Positions 42,180 through 52,152 of a stretch of DNA of 56,956 nucleotides are shown piece after piece. Numbering within the stretch: the first letter of the stretch is position 1; each line of letters opens with the position of its first letter. A program made the translations under genes and the position numbers. The stretch comes from Marivita sp. (GTDB lineage Bacteria; Pseudomonadota; Alphaproteobacteria; Rhodobacterales; Rhodobacteraceae), in contig NZ_JAEPMO010000005.1 in the NCBI RefSeq assembly GCF_017643905.1, forward strand, positions 1 through 56,956, read 5' to 3'. The notes under the pieces are model-generated. The model worked only from the letters and a program-made list of their open reading frames with translations, made no database searches and had not been told where the DNA came from.

Positions 42180-42410
42180 TCACCGGACCCGCCGGATCGG
42201 AAGATCGTTGCAGAACACGACATAGTGGCGACCGTTGCGGACTGCCTGAAACCCGCGTCTGTGCACCTCGGCGATGAAGGCGTCATATCCGACAAGCCGT
42301 TCGACATCGCGGATCTGGCGTTTCACCACACCGCCCTTCTGCGCCTCAGCCGAGGACAGCATCTGGGTCAGCCAGATTTCGGGTGTGAGGTGATCGGGAA
42401 GATGTGTCAT
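42180..42410 (-). CDS. small conserved hypothetical protein upstream of trpB
   Basis: A 76-residue soluble protein (MTHLPDHLTPEIWLTQMLSS... ending DLPIRRVR). It has one predicted helix region and a C-terminal beta hairpin, with no signal or metal motif. It reads toward trpB, so both may share one transcript through the palindrome array. I do not recognise the family. A name such as phosphoribosylanthranilate isomerase would be wrong for so short a protein, as it lacks the barrel. Confidence 0.6.
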   Translation of the reverse strand: MTHLPDHLTPEIWLTQMLSSAEAQKGGVVKRQIRDVERLVGYDAFIAEVHRRGFQAVRNGRHYVVFCNDLPIRRVR

Positions 42411-42445
42411 GCGCCTGTTTTTGCCCGATCAAGGTAAACCGAAGG

Positions 42446-43774
42446 TTAATCCGCCGCCGACCGCTCCAACGCCGGATAGCGCGCCGCCAGCGTCGCGCCC
42501 CTCGCCACGAAGGAAATCAGCAGCGCGATCCACAGCCCGTGATTGGCAAAAAATGGCACAAGCGCATATGCGGCTCCGGCATAGACCAGTGCCGAAAGCG
42601 CCATCATGTTGCGCATGTCGGCGGTGCGGGTGGCACCGATGAAGACGCCGTCCAGCATGAAGGATGCGAGCGCCAAAACCGGCGCGCAGACCATCCACGG
42701 CAGATAGACCGCTGCCGCCGCCTGCACTTCGGCGTTCTTGGCCATCACAGCCACGATGTCGTTGCCGAAGATTCCGAACCCCAGCGTCAGCGCTACCGCA
42801 GCCCCCAGCCCCCAAAGGCTTGCCACCCATACCGCGCGGCGCAGGACCGGCACGGCCCGCGCGCCGACCGCCTGCCCCACCAAAGCCTCGGCAGAAAAGG
42901 CAAAGCCGTCCAGCGCGTAGGAGGTGATGCTCAGGAATTGAAGCAGTACCTGATTCGCCGCGAGCGTCACATCCCCGAAATCCGCCGCCAGGAACAGGAA
43001 GGACAGAAAGATCAGCTGCAACAGCAGCGACCGGATCAGGATGTCCGAATTGACCTGTGCCATCCGCACCAGCTTGACCCTGTCGAACACCCGCGCCCAG
43101 TCGCGCCACGCGGGGACGCGGAACGCGGCGCGGCACAGGTAGAGCCCCATTGCCAGACCGCTCCATTCCGCGAGGAAGGTGGCGAAGGCCACACCATTCA
43201 CGCCCCAACCCAGACCCAGCACGAACCAGACGTTCAGCACCACGTTGATGCCGTTCATCCAGAGTTGCAGCACCAGAACCCCACGGGTGCGTTCCTGCGC
43301 AATGAGCCAACCGGTGATGCCGAAGACGGCAATGGCGGCAGGGGCCGACCAGATGCGGATTTGCATGTACCCGGTGGCCAGCACCTCGACCTCGGCACTG
43401 GCCGGGGACAGCCAGAACGCAGCCCAGAGGATCGGCACTTGCAGCACGATGATCAGTGCGCCGCCGGCAAAGGCGATCATCAGCACCCGCGTCAGAAGCG
43501 CTGCTACCTCGGCGCGGTTGCCCTGCCCCAGCGCTTGTGCCGCAAGCCCGGTTGTCCCCATCCGCAGAAAGCCGAAGATCCAGTAAATCGCCGACAGCAC
43601 AATCGCGCCGATGCCCACCGCGCCAATGGGTGCCGCCTCGCCCATCTGACCGACAACTCCGGTGTCCACCGCGCCCAGAATGGGGATGGTGACATTGGAC
43701 AGCACGATCGGCAACGCAATCTTGAGAACGCGCCGGTTGGTGATGTCCTGCGGCGCAACCGCCGTGTCAGTCAT
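42446..43774 (-). CDS. MATE family efflux transporter (DinF-like)
   Basis: A 442-residue multidrug exporter with twelve predicted helices. The opening LKIALPIVLSNVTIPILGAVDTGVVGQMGEAAPIGAVGIG and the second-half repeat QFLSITSYALDGFAFSAEALVGQAVGA are typical of DinF-type MATE proteins. It is the third MATE gene in the window and unlike the other two in sequence. Its start overlaps the end of the thioesterase gene upstream by eight bases. Confidence 0.92.
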   Translation of the reverse strand: MTDTAVAPQDITNRRVLKIALPIVLSNVTIPILGAVDTGVVGQMGEAAPIGAVGIGAIVLSAIYWIFGFLRMGTTGLAAQALGQGNRAEVAALLTRVLMIAFAGGALIIVLQVPILWAAFWLSPASAEVEVLATGYMQIRIWSAPAAIAVFGITGWLIAQERTRGVLVLQLWMNGINVVLNVWFVLGLGWGVNGVAFATFLAEWSGLAMGLYLCRAAFRVPAWRDWARVFDRVKLVRMAQVNSDILIRSLLLQLIFLSFLFLAADFGDVTLAANQVLLQFLSITSYALDGFAFSAEALVGQAVGARAVPVLRRAVWVASLWGLGAAVALTLGFGIFGNDIVAVMAKNAEVQAAAAVYLPWMVCAPVLALASFMLDGVFIGATRTADMRNMMALSALVYAGAAYALVPFFANHGLWIALLISFVARGATLAARYPALERSAAD

Positions 43775-44285
43775 TGGATTGGTCAGGCCTCGGCATCAGA
43801 AAATGTGCGGTCGCCTGTGCGAAAGGCCGATCCTTGTTGTCTTGCCAAGCTTCGGCCTGCACAGAGGCATAGCGACGGCCCGCGCGGGTGATTGTGGCGC
43901 GGGCATAGGCGTCACGCGGCAGACCAGAGCGCAGGTAGTCCACGGTGAAGTCGATGGTCTTGGGCAGGCGCGGGAGATTGCCTGCGGCCAAGGCCTCGGC
44001 GTCGAGAGCGCCGCTTTCAAAGTCTTCCCAGATGTACGCCCAGCTGAGGGAGATCATCGCCGTGACCTCAAGAAACGCCGCTGTGACGCCACCATGAATG
44101 GCAGGCAGCATCGGGTTGCCGATCAGCTTTTCGTCGAAGGACAAGACGCCGGTCAGTTCGTCGCCGCGCCTGTCAAAGCTGATGCCCATGAACGTGATGT
44201 AAGGCACCCCGCCCACAAGAGCCTTCAGCGCGGCATCGCGGCGTTGTTTGACGACTTGAACCGGCTCGGGTGTTTTGCGTGCCAT
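43767..44285 (-). CDS. PaaI-type acyl-CoA thioesterase
   Basis: A 172-residue hotdog-fold protein. The motif NPMLPAIHGGVTAAFLEVTAMISL carries the catalytic region (HGGV and a downstream Glu) of the 4HBT/PaaI family. The start at 44285 is chosen because the upstream thioesterase ends one base before; the frame to 44369 would overlap it. The two hotdog genes are probably co-transcribed and would hydrolyse short or aromatic acyl-CoA. Confidence 0.85.
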   Translation of the reverse strand: MARKTPEPVQVVKQRRDAALKALVGGVPYITFMGISFDRRGDELTGVLSFDEKLIGNPMLPAIHGGVTAAFLEVTAMISLSWAYIWEDFESGALDAEALAAGNLPRLPKTIDFTVDYLRSGLPRDAYARATITRAGRRYASVQAEAWQDNKDRPFAQATAHFLMPRPDQSND

Positions 44286-44286
44286 G

Positions 44287-44709
44287 TCAGCGGCCCTCCA
44301 CGGTGAAGGCACCTGTCGCGGTGGCCACGGGGCGGTCGGTGTCTTCGTCGCACGCAGTCGCGCGGACAAAGGCGACAGAGCGGGTGATGTGATAGACCTC
44401 GGCCCGTGCGGTAATCGCCTGTCCGGGGGTAGCGGCGCGCATGTAGTCGATGCGCAGATCGATGGTGGCAGTGCCCGCAGGCGCGTCCGGGTGGCTCATG
44501 ACTGCCGCACCGCCGCAGGTGTCCATCAGGGCCGACACCGCGCCGCCATGAATGACCCCGGTCTTGGGATCACCAATGAAGCGTTCGTCATAGGGCATCG
44601 TGATCTCAGCCATGCCATCGCCCAGCGCGGTGACTTCCATGCCAAGCGCTTTCGAATGGGGAATGGTCTGGATGAACTGCCTTGCGATTTTGGCTTTGTC
44701 GACGGTCAT
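44287..44709 (-). CDS. PaaI-type acyl-CoA thioesterase
   Basis: A 140-residue single hotdog domain thioesterase. The family core is [22 protein letters not shown], with Asp and His in the active site, and [13 protein letters not shown] forms the following strand. It belongs to the PaaI/ComA-like group that cuts aromatic or medium acyl-CoA esters. It is divergent from the first MerR gene across 121 bases, consistent with a role in the fatty-acid region. Confidence 0.88.
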   Translation of the reverse strand: MTVDKAKIARQFIQTIPHSKALGMEVTALGDGMAEITMPYDERFIGDPKTGVIHGGAVSALMDTCGGAAVMSHPDAPAGTATIDLRIDYMRAATPGQAITARAEVYHITRSVAFVRATACDEDTDRPVATATGAFTVEGR

Positions 44710-44830
44710 GGTCTGTCCTTCACTGGTGCGCCCGGTTTACGCCGCTTCGCCACCAGAGGCCAGCCGTGTGATGACGCTGTTGCTCTGGCGGCTGCACGCT
44801 TTTATGGTCGCTCAGGGAGAGGGTTTCGGC

Positions 44831-45202
44831 ATGAACGATCAGCGTCTGAGTTTCAAAGAGATGTGCGCCAGGTTTGATGTGACGCCACGCACGCTCAGGT
44901 ATTACGAATATATCGAACTGCTGCAGCCCGACCGCGAGGGGCGGTCGCGGTGGTATGGTCCGAAAGAGGTTGCCCGGATGACGCTCATCCTGCGTGGGCG
45001 CAAATTCGGGTTTCAGCTAGAAGACATCCGGCAATGGCTGCTGATCTATGAAAAGGACGGCACCGAAGCGCAGATGCGCGCATGGATCGCCTTGGCCGAC
45101 CGGCAACTTGGCGAACTGGCCGAACAGCGCAAACAGCTTGATCAGGCCATCGACGAGTTGCAGAAATTGCGCGACGACACAGCCGACAGCCTCAACAGCT
45201 GA
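44831..45202 (+). CDS. MerR family regulator
   Basis: A 123-residue MerR-type regulator. The winged helix-turn-helix is at the N-terminus ([26 protein letters not shown]), and the C-terminal coiled coil (LADRQLGELAEQRKQLDQAIDELQKL) would dimerise it. GGGAGAGGG lies upstream of the ATG at 44831. It has no metal-binding cysteines, so the inducer is probably organic, such as an acyl-CoA. It is a paralogue of the next MerR gene, 280 bases away. The gap between them is non-coding and holds operator-like sites. Confidence 0.88.
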   Translation: MNDQRLSFKEMCARFDVTPRTLRYYEYIELLQPDREGRSRWYGPKEVARMTLILRGRKFGFQLEDIRQWLLIYEKDGTEAQMRAWIALADRQLGELAEQRKQLDQAIDELQKLRDDTADSLNS

Positions 45203-45364
45203 CCGACAGCCACCCAAACGACTCAGTTGCGCTTGGGCCTTTTACACACTGGCCCTGGCCCGGAACGGCTGACTTCGGGTCAGGAATTCCTGACCTGCCC
45301 GCACATGCCACCCAAAGCGCTTTGAAACAATATTTCCGTCACATGAGGGTGACGTTGCCTGATC

Positions 45365-45411
45365 TTACGTCAACGAAAAAGTGACGTGGCGTCTGAGTTA
45401 CGTCAACGTAA
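45365..45411. promoter_or_regulatory. paired TTACGTCAACG operator-like sites
   Basis: TTACGTCAACGAAA (45365-45378) and TTACGTCAACGTAA (45398-45411) lie 33 bases apart, three helical turns, in the gap before the second MerR gene. The sequence is close to the TTTACGTnnACGTnAA sites known for LiuR-type MerR regulators of fatty and branched-chain acid genes. They likely bind one or both MerR proteins and control the beta-oxidation operon. Confidence 0.6.
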
Positions 45412-45482
45412 ATTCCCATTGTAAGAAGGCACCAGCCCTCGCATTTCGCTGCCATGACCGGCACCGAAAAGGATGATGAGAC

Positions 45483-45887
45483 ATGACCGACGACCGTATC
45501 ATGACGATCAGAGAAATGTGTGACGCCTATGACGTCACGCCGCGCACTCTGCGTTTCTACGAAGCCAAGGAACTGCTGTTCCCGATCCGCGAAGGGCAGA
45601 AACGACTGTTCACCAAGCGCGACCGCGCACGGCTCAAGCTGATCCTGCGCGGCAAGCGCTTTGGTTTCAGCCTCGAAGAAATCCGTCAGCTTCTGGACCT
45701 CTATCACATGGGCGACCAGCAGCAGACACAATTGGCCCGCACCTACGAAATCGCACAACAGCGCCTGTCTGACATGGAAGCGCAACGTGATGAGCTTAAT
45801 CAGGCCATCGACGAACTCAAGGAACAGATGCGTTGGGGCGAGAAGATGCTTGCCTCGATGGATCAAAGCAAACGCGCGGCCGAGTAA
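45483..45887 (+). CDS. MerR family regulator (LiuR-like) of the beta-oxidation operon
   Basis: A 134-residue MerR protein, related to the previous one: N-terminal HTH with [43 protein letters not shown], then a dimerising coiled coil ([26 protein letters not shown]). No cysteine is present. It lies 28 bases before the acyl-CoA dehydrogenase gene, making it the likely local regulator, with the operator pair upstream. LiuR/PsrA-type proteins sense acyl-CoA intermediates. Confidence 0.88.
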   Translation: MTDDRIMTIREMCDAYDVTPRTLRFYEAKELLFPIREGQKRLFTKRDRARLKLILRGKRFGFSLEEIRQLLDLYHMGDQQQTQLARTYEIAQQRLSDMEAQRDELNQAIDELKEQMRWGEKMLASMDQSKRAAE

Positions 45888-45915
45888 GCCGCACCGCTTT
45901 TTAGGGAGACCCGCA

Positions 45916-47697
45916 ATGCCAAGCTATACCGCACCTCTGAAAGACATGCAGTTCATCCTGCACGACGTTCTGAACGCCTCTGAACAAGACATTCCCGGTT
46001 ACGCGGAACTCGACCGCGATTTCACCGGCGCGGTGATCGAGGAAGCGGGCAAACTGGCATCTGACGTGCTCATGCCGCTGAACGCGGTCGGCGACACCGA
46101 AGGCTGTGTGCTGGAAAATGGCGTCGTGCGCACACCGAAGGGCTTCAAGGAAGCCTTTGACATGATGCGCGATGGCGGCTGGACCGCGCTGGACTGCGAT
46201 CCGGAATATGGCGGTCAGGGTCTTCCCTACCTGATGCACACCGCGGCACAGGAACCCTTCGTGTCGTCGAACATGGCCTTCAACATGTATCAGGGTCTGA
46301 CCCACGGAGCCTATTCGGCGATCTATTTCCACGGCTCGGACGAACAGAAGCAGACCTATCTGCCCAAGATGACGACCTGCGAATGGACAGGCACCATGAA
46401 CCTGACCGAACCGCATTGCGGCACCGATCTGGGCCTGATGCGCACCAAGGCGGTTCCGCAGGACGATGGCAGCTACAAGATCACCGGTCAGAAGATCTTC
46501 ATCTCGGCGGGCGATCACGACATGGCCGAGAACATCATCCACCTCGTTCTGGCGAAGATCCCCGGCGGCCCCGAGGGCATCAAGGGCGTATCGCTCTTCA
46601 TCGTGCCCAAGTTCATCGTGAACGAAGACGGCAGCCTGGGCGACCGTAACGGCGTGTCGGTCGGTAAAATCGAAGAAAAGATGGGCATCCACGGCAACGC
46701 CACCTGCGTCATGAACTATGACGAGGCGACCGGTTACCTGATCGGTGAGATGCACAAGGGCATGCGCGCCATGTTCACCATGATGAACGAAGCGCGTCTG
46801 GGTGTGGGCCTGCAAGGCTACGCGCAGGCCGAAGTGGCCTATCAGAACGCAGTGGCTTATGCGAATGACCGTCTTCAGGGCCGCGACGTGACCGGGGCCA
46901 AGGCGCCCGAGAAATCGGCCGACCCGATCATCGTGCACCCCGACATCCGTCGCAACCTTATGGATCAGAAGTCCTTTACCGAAGGTGCGCGGGCCTTCAC
47001 CTACTGGGGTGCATACCTGATCGACCGGGCACACAAGAATTCCGACAAGGACGCCGATGGCCTGATTTCCCTGCTGACCCCGATCATTAAGGGGTTCCAG
47101 ACCGACAAGGGCTTCGAGATGGCGGTGAACGCCCAGCAGGTCTATGGCGGCCATGGCTATATCGAGGAATGGGGCATGTCCCAATTCGCCCGCGACGCCC
47201 GGATCGCCATGATCTACGAAGGCGCCAACGGCATTCAGGCGCTGGATCTGGTGGGCCGCAAGCTCGCGCAGGACGGCGGCAAGCACGTGATGGCGTTCTT
47301 CGAGATGATCAAGACGTTTGCAGCGGAAAACAAAGGTCAGGATGAGGCGTTCGACCGCGACTTCCTCGACCCGCTGAAATCGGCGTCGAAGGATTTGCAG
47401 GCCGCAGCGATGTATTTCATGCAGAACGGCATGAAGAACCCGAACAACGCTTTGGCCGGGTCCTATGACTTTATGCACATGTTTGGACATGTCTGCCTTG
47501 GCTACATGTGGGCGCGGATGGGGCTTGCAGCCTCCAAGGCTTTGAAAGACGGTGCGTCCGACGTGGCGTTCTACGAGACAAAGCTGGCCACCGGGCGCTA
47601 CTACATGGCACGCCAACTACCCGCGACCAAGATGCACCTAGCGCGCATCGAAACCGGGGCCGAGCCGGTGATGGCGCTGGAGGCCGCGAATTTCTGA
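45916..47697 (+). CDS. acyl-CoA dehydrogenase, long form (FadE/DmdC-like)
   Basis: A 593-residue FAD enzyme of the long acyl-CoA dehydrogenase type, with extra N-terminal and C-terminal domains. The FAD and substrate blocks [22 protein letters not shown] and [15 protein letters not shown] are present, and [20 protein letters not shown] holds the catalytic Glu. Proteins of this length in Roseobacters include 3-methylmercaptopropionyl-CoA dehydrogenase (DmdC) and general fatty acyl-CoA dehydrogenases; the context of thiolase and FadJ favours fatty acids. A TAGGGAGA ribosome site precedes the ATG. Confidence 0.93.
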   Translation: MPSYTAPLKDMQFILHDVLNASEQDIPGYAELDRDFTGAVIEEAGKLASDVLMPLNAVGDTEGCVLENGVVRTPKGFKEAFDMMRDGGWTALDCDPEYGGQGLPYLMHTAAQEPFVSSNMAFNMYQGLTHGAYSAIYFHGSDEQKQTYLPKMTTCEWTGTMNLTEPHCGTDLGLMRTKAVPQDDGSYKITGQKIFISAGDHDMAENIIHLVLAKIPGGPEGIKGVSLFIVPKFIVNEDGSLGDRNGVSVGKIEEKMGIHGNATCVMNYDEATGYLIGEMHKGMRAMFTMMNEARLGVGLQGYAQAEVAYQNAVAYANDRLQGRDVTGAKAPEKSADPIIVHPDIRRNLMDQKSFTEGARAFTYWGAYLIDRAHKNSDKDADGLISLLTPIIKGFQTDKGFEMAVNAQQVYGGHGYIEEWGMSQFARDARIAMIYEGANGIQALDLVGRKLAQDGGKHVMAFFEMIKTFAAENKGQDEAFDRDFLDPLKSASKDLQAAAMYFMQNGMKNPNNALAGSYDFMHMFGHVCLGYMWARMGLAASKALKDGASDVAFYETKLATGRYYMARQLPATKMHLARIETGAEPVMALEAANF

Positions 47698-47703
47698 GGT
47701 GGC

Positions 47704-47723
47704 GGTGCGTGCTCGCACGCACC
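47704..47723. repeat. GGTGCGTGC inverted repeat between dehydrogenase genes
   Basis: GGTGCGTGC (47704-47712) and GCACGCACC (47715-47723) make a near-perfect 9-base stem around two bases, in the 70-base gap between two acyl-CoA dehydrogenase genes. It resembles dispersed REP-like palindromes of this group. No T tract follows, so transcription may continue through it. Confidence 0.65.
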
Positions 47724-47767
47724 CTACCGCACACGAATAGCTTGCACGCAAAAGGGAGGGGAGCCGG

Positions 47768-48907
47768 ATGCGATCGACCTGGATGACAGACGAGCACGAG
47801 ATGCTTGCCGAGATGACGGCCAAGTTCATCGAGACCGAATGGCAGCCGCTCTATGACAAATGGCGCAAGCAGGGCCAGATGGATCGCGAGACCTGGATGC
47901 AGGCCGGCGAACTGGGTCTGCTTTGCCCCTCCGTGCCCGAAGAATACGGCGGTGCAGGCGGCGATTTCGGCCATGAGGCGGTGATCCTGATCGAAGCGGC
48001 CCGCGCCAATCTGGCAAGCTGGGGCCACGGCATCCATTCCGGCATCGTCGCGCATTACATCCTTGCCTATGGCACTGAAGAGCAAAAGAAACGCTGGCTG
48101 CCCAAGATGGTCACCGGCGAGCTGGTGGGTGCTTTGGCGATGACCGAACCCTCGGGCGGATCGGACGTACAGGGCATCAAGACCCGTGCCGCCCGCGACG
48201 GCAACGCATACCGTTTGTCGGGGCAAAAGACGTTCATCACCAACGGCCAGCATGCGAACCTGATCATCGTGGCGGCCAAGACTGACCCGTCGCTTGGATC
48301 AAAAGGAACGTCTTTGGTCGTCGTGGAAACTGATGGCGCCGAGGGTTTTCAGCGCGGGCGCAATCTGGAAAAGATCGGCTGCCACGCGGCGGACACGTCA
48401 GAGCTTTTCTTCGACAATGTCGAGATCGCGCCGGAAAACCTGCTGGGTGGAGAAGAAGGCCAGGGCTTCTACCAGATGATGAAACAACTGCCGCAGGAAC
48501 GGCTCATCATCGGATGCGGGGCTGTTGGAGCGATGGAAGGCGCGGTTGCGCGCACCATCGCCTATTGCAAGGAACGCGAAGCCTTTGGCGGACCTCTCAC
48601 GCAGTTCCAGAACACCCGCTTCAAGCTGGCGGAATGCCAGACCAAGACCACCGTCGCGCGCGCCTTCCTCGATAATTGCATGGAAGAGCATCTGCGCGGC
48701 GCGTTGACAGTCGAGAAGGCCGCGATGGCGAAATACTGGCTTTCGGACACCCAGGGCGAAGTGCTCGACGAATGTGTGCAACTGCATGGTGGCTATGGCT
48801 ACATGCAGGAATATGCCGTCGCCGAGATGTGGGCAGATGCCCGCGTGCAGCGCATCTACGGTGGCACCAACGAGATCATGAAAGAGCTGATTGCGAGGGC
48901 GCTTTAA
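47768..48907 (+). CDS. acyl-CoA dehydrogenase
   Basis: A 379-residue standard acyl-CoA dehydrogenase. [20 protein letters not shown] binds FAD, and the C-terminal [18 protein letters not shown] has Gly where medium-chain enzymes have the catalytic Glu; as in long-chain and isovaleryl enzymes, the base would be a Glu in an earlier helix. It would oxidise an acyl-CoA to its 2-enoyl form. GGAGG with GG repeats lies just before the ATG. It follows the long dehydrogenase on the same strand. Confidence 0.94.
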   Translation: MRSTWMTDEHEMLAEMTAKFIETEWQPLYDKWRKQGQMDRETWMQAGELGLLCPSVPEEYGGAGGDFGHEAVILIEAARANLASWGHGIHSGIVAHYILAYGTEEQKKRWLPKMVTGELVGALAMTEPSGGSDVQGIKTRAARDGNAYRLSGQKTFITNGQHANLIIVAAKTDPSLGSKGTSLVVVETDGAEGFQRGRNLEKIGCHAADTSELFFDNVEIAPENLLGGEEGQGFYQMMKQLPQERLIIGCGAVGAMEGAVARTIAYCKEREAFGGPLTQFQNTRFKLAECQTKTTVARAFLDNCMEEHLRGALTVEKAAMAKYWLSDTQGEVLDECVQLHGGYGYMQEYAVAEMWADARVQRIYGGTNEIMKELIARAL

Positions 48908-48943
48908 TGCGGTCAGCCTTTGCGCAAACGGAGAGTTCGGAAT

Positions 48944-49172
48944 GCCTCCGGCGGGAGTTTATTTGGCAAGATGAAGGGGCGCGGCAAGCTCCACCCCGCC
49001 GGTCGGCCTCTTTACCACGCGGTGTCAGGCACAGTCGGCGGGGCTTCACCTTGCACATGGCTCAACTCTCCAGTCTGCCATGCCTACCCAGTATGGGGCG
49101 GTTAACCTTAACGGGCCGTAAAGAAAAGCGCGTCCCCTGCTTCATCTTGCCAAATAAACTCCCGCCGGAGGC
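48944..49172. repeat. 229-base element with 33-base perfect inverted repeats
   Basis: A 33-base sequence at 48944-48976 is repeated exactly in reverse complement at 49140-49172, enclosing 163 bases with no gene. The outer part reads GCCTCCGGCGGGAGT and the inner part GGCAAGATGAAG. Related sequences are dispersed at gene ends in Rhodobacteraceae as I remember them. The pair could form a long cruciform or a terminator, or be the ends of a small non-autonomous element. No target duplication was found. Confidence 0.8.
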
Positions 49173-49216
49173 TCCCGGCCTCTCCGCCCAACCCTGACAA
49201 TCGAGGATCAGACCAG

Positions 49217-49855
49217 ATGACCATTCAACTCTATTGCTTTGGCGAAAGCGGGCATTCCTACAAGGCGGCGCTGGCGCTGGAACTGGCGGGACTGGACTGG
49301 GAGCCGGTGAAGGTTGATTTCTTCAATGGCGAGACCCGCACGCCAGAGTACCGTGCCCGCGTGAACGAGATGGGCGAAGCGCCTGTGCTGGTGGACGGCG
49401 ATGTAAAACTGACGCAATCGGGTGTGATCCAGACCTACCTGTCGGACACATACGGCAAGTTCGGCGGCAAAGACGCAATGGAGAAGCTGGAGATCCTGCG
49501 CTGGATCATCTGGGACAACCAGAAATTCAGCGGCACATCGGGGCCGTTGCGCTTCTTGATGAATTTCCTGCCCGAAGACAAACGCCCCGCCGAGGTGATT
49601 ACCTTCATGCAAGGCCGGATGAAAGCGGCCTACGCGGTGCTAGACGCGCATCTGGAGGGGCGCGACTGGATTGTCGGCAACTCTGTCACCAATGCGGACC
49701 TGACCTGTTGCGGCTACCTGTTTTACCCCGAACCGTTCGGTTTTGACCGGGCGGATTGGCCGAATATCGATCGCTGGCTTTCCAATATCCAGGGACTGCC
49801 AGGCTGGAAACACCCTTACGATTTGATGCCCGGATCCCCTGCGGATCGGGCCTGA
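49217..49855 (+). CDS. glutathione S-transferase family protein
   Basis: A 212-residue GST with the thioredoxin-like N-terminal domain (QLYCFGESGHSYKAALALELAGLDWEPVKVDF, MGEAPVLVDGDVKLTQSGVIQTYL, where the Ser in ESGHS and QS contact glutathione) and an all-helical C-terminal domain. Its start follows the inverted-repeat element by 45 bases. It is followed 13 bases later by the thiolase gene, so it is in the beta-oxidation transcript, perhaps handling reactive enoyl or aldehyde by-products. Confidence 0.9.
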   Translation: MTIQLYCFGESGHSYKAALALELAGLDWEPVKVDFFNGETRTPEYRARVNEMGEAPVLVDGDVKLTQSGVIQTYLSDTYGKFGGKDAMEKLEILRWIIWDNQKFSGTSGPLRFLMNFLPEDKRPAEVITFMQGRMKAAYAVLDAHLEGRDWIVGNSVTNADLTCCGYLFYPEPFGFDRADWPNIDRWLSNIQGLPGWKHPYDLMPGSPADRA

Positions 49856-49868
49856 GACGGAGAGCAGA

Positions 49869-51080
49869 ATGACTGAAGCATATATCTATGACGCCGTGCG
49901 CACACCGCGCGGCAAGGGCCGGAAAGACGGCAGCCTGCACGAGGTGACCTCGGTGCGCCTGAGCGCGCAGGTGTTGGACGCGGTGAAGGACCGCAACGGG
50001 CTTGAGGGTCATGCGGTCGAAGACGTGATCTGGGGCAATGTCACCCAGGTCGGCGAACAGGGTGGCTGCCTTGCGCGCACAGCCGTGCTGGCGTCGGGGC
50101 TGGATCAGTCGATCCCCGGTCTCGCCATCAACCGGTTCTGTGCGTCGGGCATGGAAGCGGTGAACCTTGCCGCCAACCAGGTCAAGGGCGGTGCAGGCGA
50201 CGCCTATATCGCGGGCGGTGTCGAGATGATGGGCCGTGTTGCCATGGGCAGCGATGGTGCGGCGATTGCCGTGGACCCGTCGGTCGCGATGGAGACATAT
50301 TTCGTGCCGCAGGGCATTTCGGCCGACATCATCGCAACCGAATACGGGTTCAGCCGCGATGATGCCGATATGCTGGCCATGGAAAGCCAGCGCCGGGCGA
50401 AAGCCGCCTGGGATGAAAACCGCTTCGCCAAGTCGATCATCACCGTGCGCGATCAGAACGGCTTGAGCATTCTGGATCACGACGAGTACATGCGTCCGGG
50501 CACTGACATGCAGAGCCTTGGGGGTTTGAACCCTGCCTTCCAGCAAATGGGCGAAGTGATGCCGGGTTTCGATGCGATTGCGCTGATGAAATACCCGCAT
50601 CTGGAGCGGATCAACCACATCCACCACGCGGGCAACTCGTCCGGCATCGTCGATGGCGCCGCAGGCGTGCTGATCGGCAACAAGGAATTCGGCGAGAAAT
50701 GGGGCCTCAAACCCCGCGCCCGGATCAAGGCGACTGCCAAGATCGGCACCGATCCGACCATCATGCTCACAGGCCCGGTTCCGGTGACGGAAAAGATCCT
50801 CGCCGACAGTGGTATGTCCATCAGCGATATCGACCTCTTTGAGGTGAACGAGGCGTTTGCCTCGGTGGTGCTGCGGTTCATGCAGGCCTTCGATGTGGAC
50901 GACAGTGTGGTCAACGTGAACGGCGGCTCCATCGCCATGGGTCACCCGCTGGGTGCCACGGGCGCGATCATCATTGGCACGCTGCTGGACGAGTTGGAGC
51001 GCACCGGCAAAGGCACGGGCCTTGCCACGCTTTGCATCGCGTCCGGCATGGGGGCCGCCACGATCATCGAGCGGGTCTGA
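49869..51080 (+). CDS. fadA: acetyl-CoA C-acyltransferase (thiolase)
   Basis: A 403-residue thiolase. The nucleophile is Cys91 in [15 protein letters not shown], the second catalytic region is GHPLGATGA, and the C-terminal Cys389 is in [17 protein letters not shown]. It would release acetyl-CoA from 3-ketoacyl-CoA in the last step of beta-oxidation. Neighbouring FadJ-type and dehydrogenase genes support this over a biosynthetic role. Confidence 0.93.
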   Translation: MTEAYIYDAVRTPRGKGRKDGSLHEVTSVRLSAQVLDAVKDRNGLEGHAVEDVIWGNVTQVGEQGGCLARTAVLASGLDQSIPGLAINRFCASGMEAVNLAANQVKGGAGDAYIAGGVEMMGRVAMGSDGAAIAVDPSVAMETYFVPQGISADIIATEYGFSRDDADMLAMESQRRAKAAWDENRFAKSIITVRDQNGLSILDHDEYMRPGTDMQSLGGLNPAFQQMGEVMPGFDAIALMKYPHLERINHIHHAGNSSGIVDGAAGVLIGNKEFGEKWGLKPRARIKATAKIGTDPTIMLTGPVPVTEKILADSGMSISDIDLFEVNEAFASVVLRFMQAFDVDDSVVNVNGGSIAMGHPLGATGAIIIGTLLDELERTGKGTGLATLCIASGMGAATIIERV

Positions 51081-51083
51081 GCC

Positions 51084-51584
51084 ATGTCGTAGGTCGAGCA
51101 GGAGACGGCATACGAGATCGGCTACGCGCTTCTGAACAAGACGAAGCGCGCCTATTTCGAGGACGATTTCACGCTCTTCGCAAGTGCGTTCCTGCTGCCG
51201 CACGAACATGTGACGCTGCAGGGTTGGGCGGTTCTGGAAACCGAAGAGGATCTGCGGATGCTGTTTGAACGGATGAAGGCCGAGTTCCAACGGCTCGAGG
51301 TGGACGACATCGTGCATCCACTCGTGTCTGCCGAATTCGTCACACCGTTCAATATCCTGGGAACGGCGGAGTCACATATCTACTCGCGGGGGAAACGGGT
51401 GGCTGAACCCTATGCGGTGCAATCGACCCTAATGAGATGCGGCAACGAATGGCGCATCGCCACGGCCAATTACTGTGTCCCGCTTTCGACACGTGGATTG
51501 CCTGCGGCGTTGATGCCACCAGCATTTCCGTCCGAGACCCCTTTGCCATCGCAGGGAGGCGACGATGCCAGTCATCGCTCTTGA
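51084..51584 (+). pseudogene. SnoaL-like gene with in-frame stop at codon 3
   Basis: Three bases after the thiolase stop, ATG TCG is followed by TAG (51090-51092); the same frame then stays open to 51584 and encodes a SnoaL/NTF2-like protein of about 160 residues, similar in size and layout to the next gene (AYFEDDFTLFASAFLLPHEHVTLQ...). Reading from the next usable start, GTG at 51210, would drop over 40 conserved residues. This looks like a recent nonsense change, suppression, or a sequencing error. If functional, its role in the fadA-fadJ operon is unknown. Confidence 0.6.
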
Positions 51585-51635
51585 TCCGCTGCCGCAGTGC
51601 GTTTCCTGCGAAACTTGGCCTCGGGAGTTCACGTG

Positions 51636-52115
51636 ATGTCCCTGTCCCCCGCAGTCCGCATCTACCAGGACAACCTTGATGCCGTCTCAAAGGCATTGAT
51701 GGAGGGCGATCTGCGCGAAATGATGCGCCACATCGCAATCCCCAACATGATGTCGACGCATGATACCGAGATCGTCATGTCCTCGCCCGAGGAGCTGGAC
51801 ATGGTGATGTCGGATTTCCGCACACAGCTGATGGGGCGCGGGGTCGTGACTTACACCCGAACCTGCCTTGAGGCTGATTTCGTCGCCGGGCGAGACGACA
51901 TGATCGCGGGGCGTCACCGCACGGAAACCAAGGGCGCCAACGGCGTCGCGGTCAATCCGTACCTCAACCACATGGTATTGATGCGGATTGATGGCTCGTG
52001 GATGGGCATCTGGCTCCAGGCCATCCTCGCCAACACCGAGCTGGAAATCCTCAGCCCCGATATTGCGGCGGCACAGGCTGAAGCCCGCCGCCTTCTTGAT
52101 ACAATTCGCCGCTGA
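51636..52115 (+). CDS. SnoaL-like (NTF2-fold) protein
   Basis: A 159-residue protein with a predicted SnoaL/NTF2-like cone fold: N-terminal helices (VRIYQDNLDAVSKALMEGDLREMMRHIAIP) followed by strands ending MVLMRIDGSWMGIWLQAILANTE. The ATG at 51636 has GGGAG upstream. It is a paralogue-like partner of the broken gene before it and sits in the thiolase-FadJ operon. The family includes small hydrolases, isomerases and binding proteins; the substrate is unknown. Confidence 0.75.
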   Translation: MSLSPAVRIYQDNLDAVSKALMEGDLREMMRHIAIPNMMSTHDTEIVMSSPEELDMVMSDFRTQLMGRGVVTYTRTCLEADFVAGRDDMIAGRHRTETKGANGVAVNPYLNHMVLMRIDGSWMGIWLQAILANTELEILSPDIAAAQAEARRLLDTIRR

Positions 52116-52152
52116 TGCGGCGCAGAAAAAGACCCACGAAAGGGAAGACAAG

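Noticed and set aside
42404-43891. 495-residue plus-strand open frame
   Set aside because: It is antisense to a clear MATE transporter and is full of His, Arg, Gln and Pro without any fold signal.
45901-47616. 571-residue minus-strand open frame
   Set aside because: It is antisense to the long acyl-CoA dehydrogenase, whose FAD and active-site motifs are clear.
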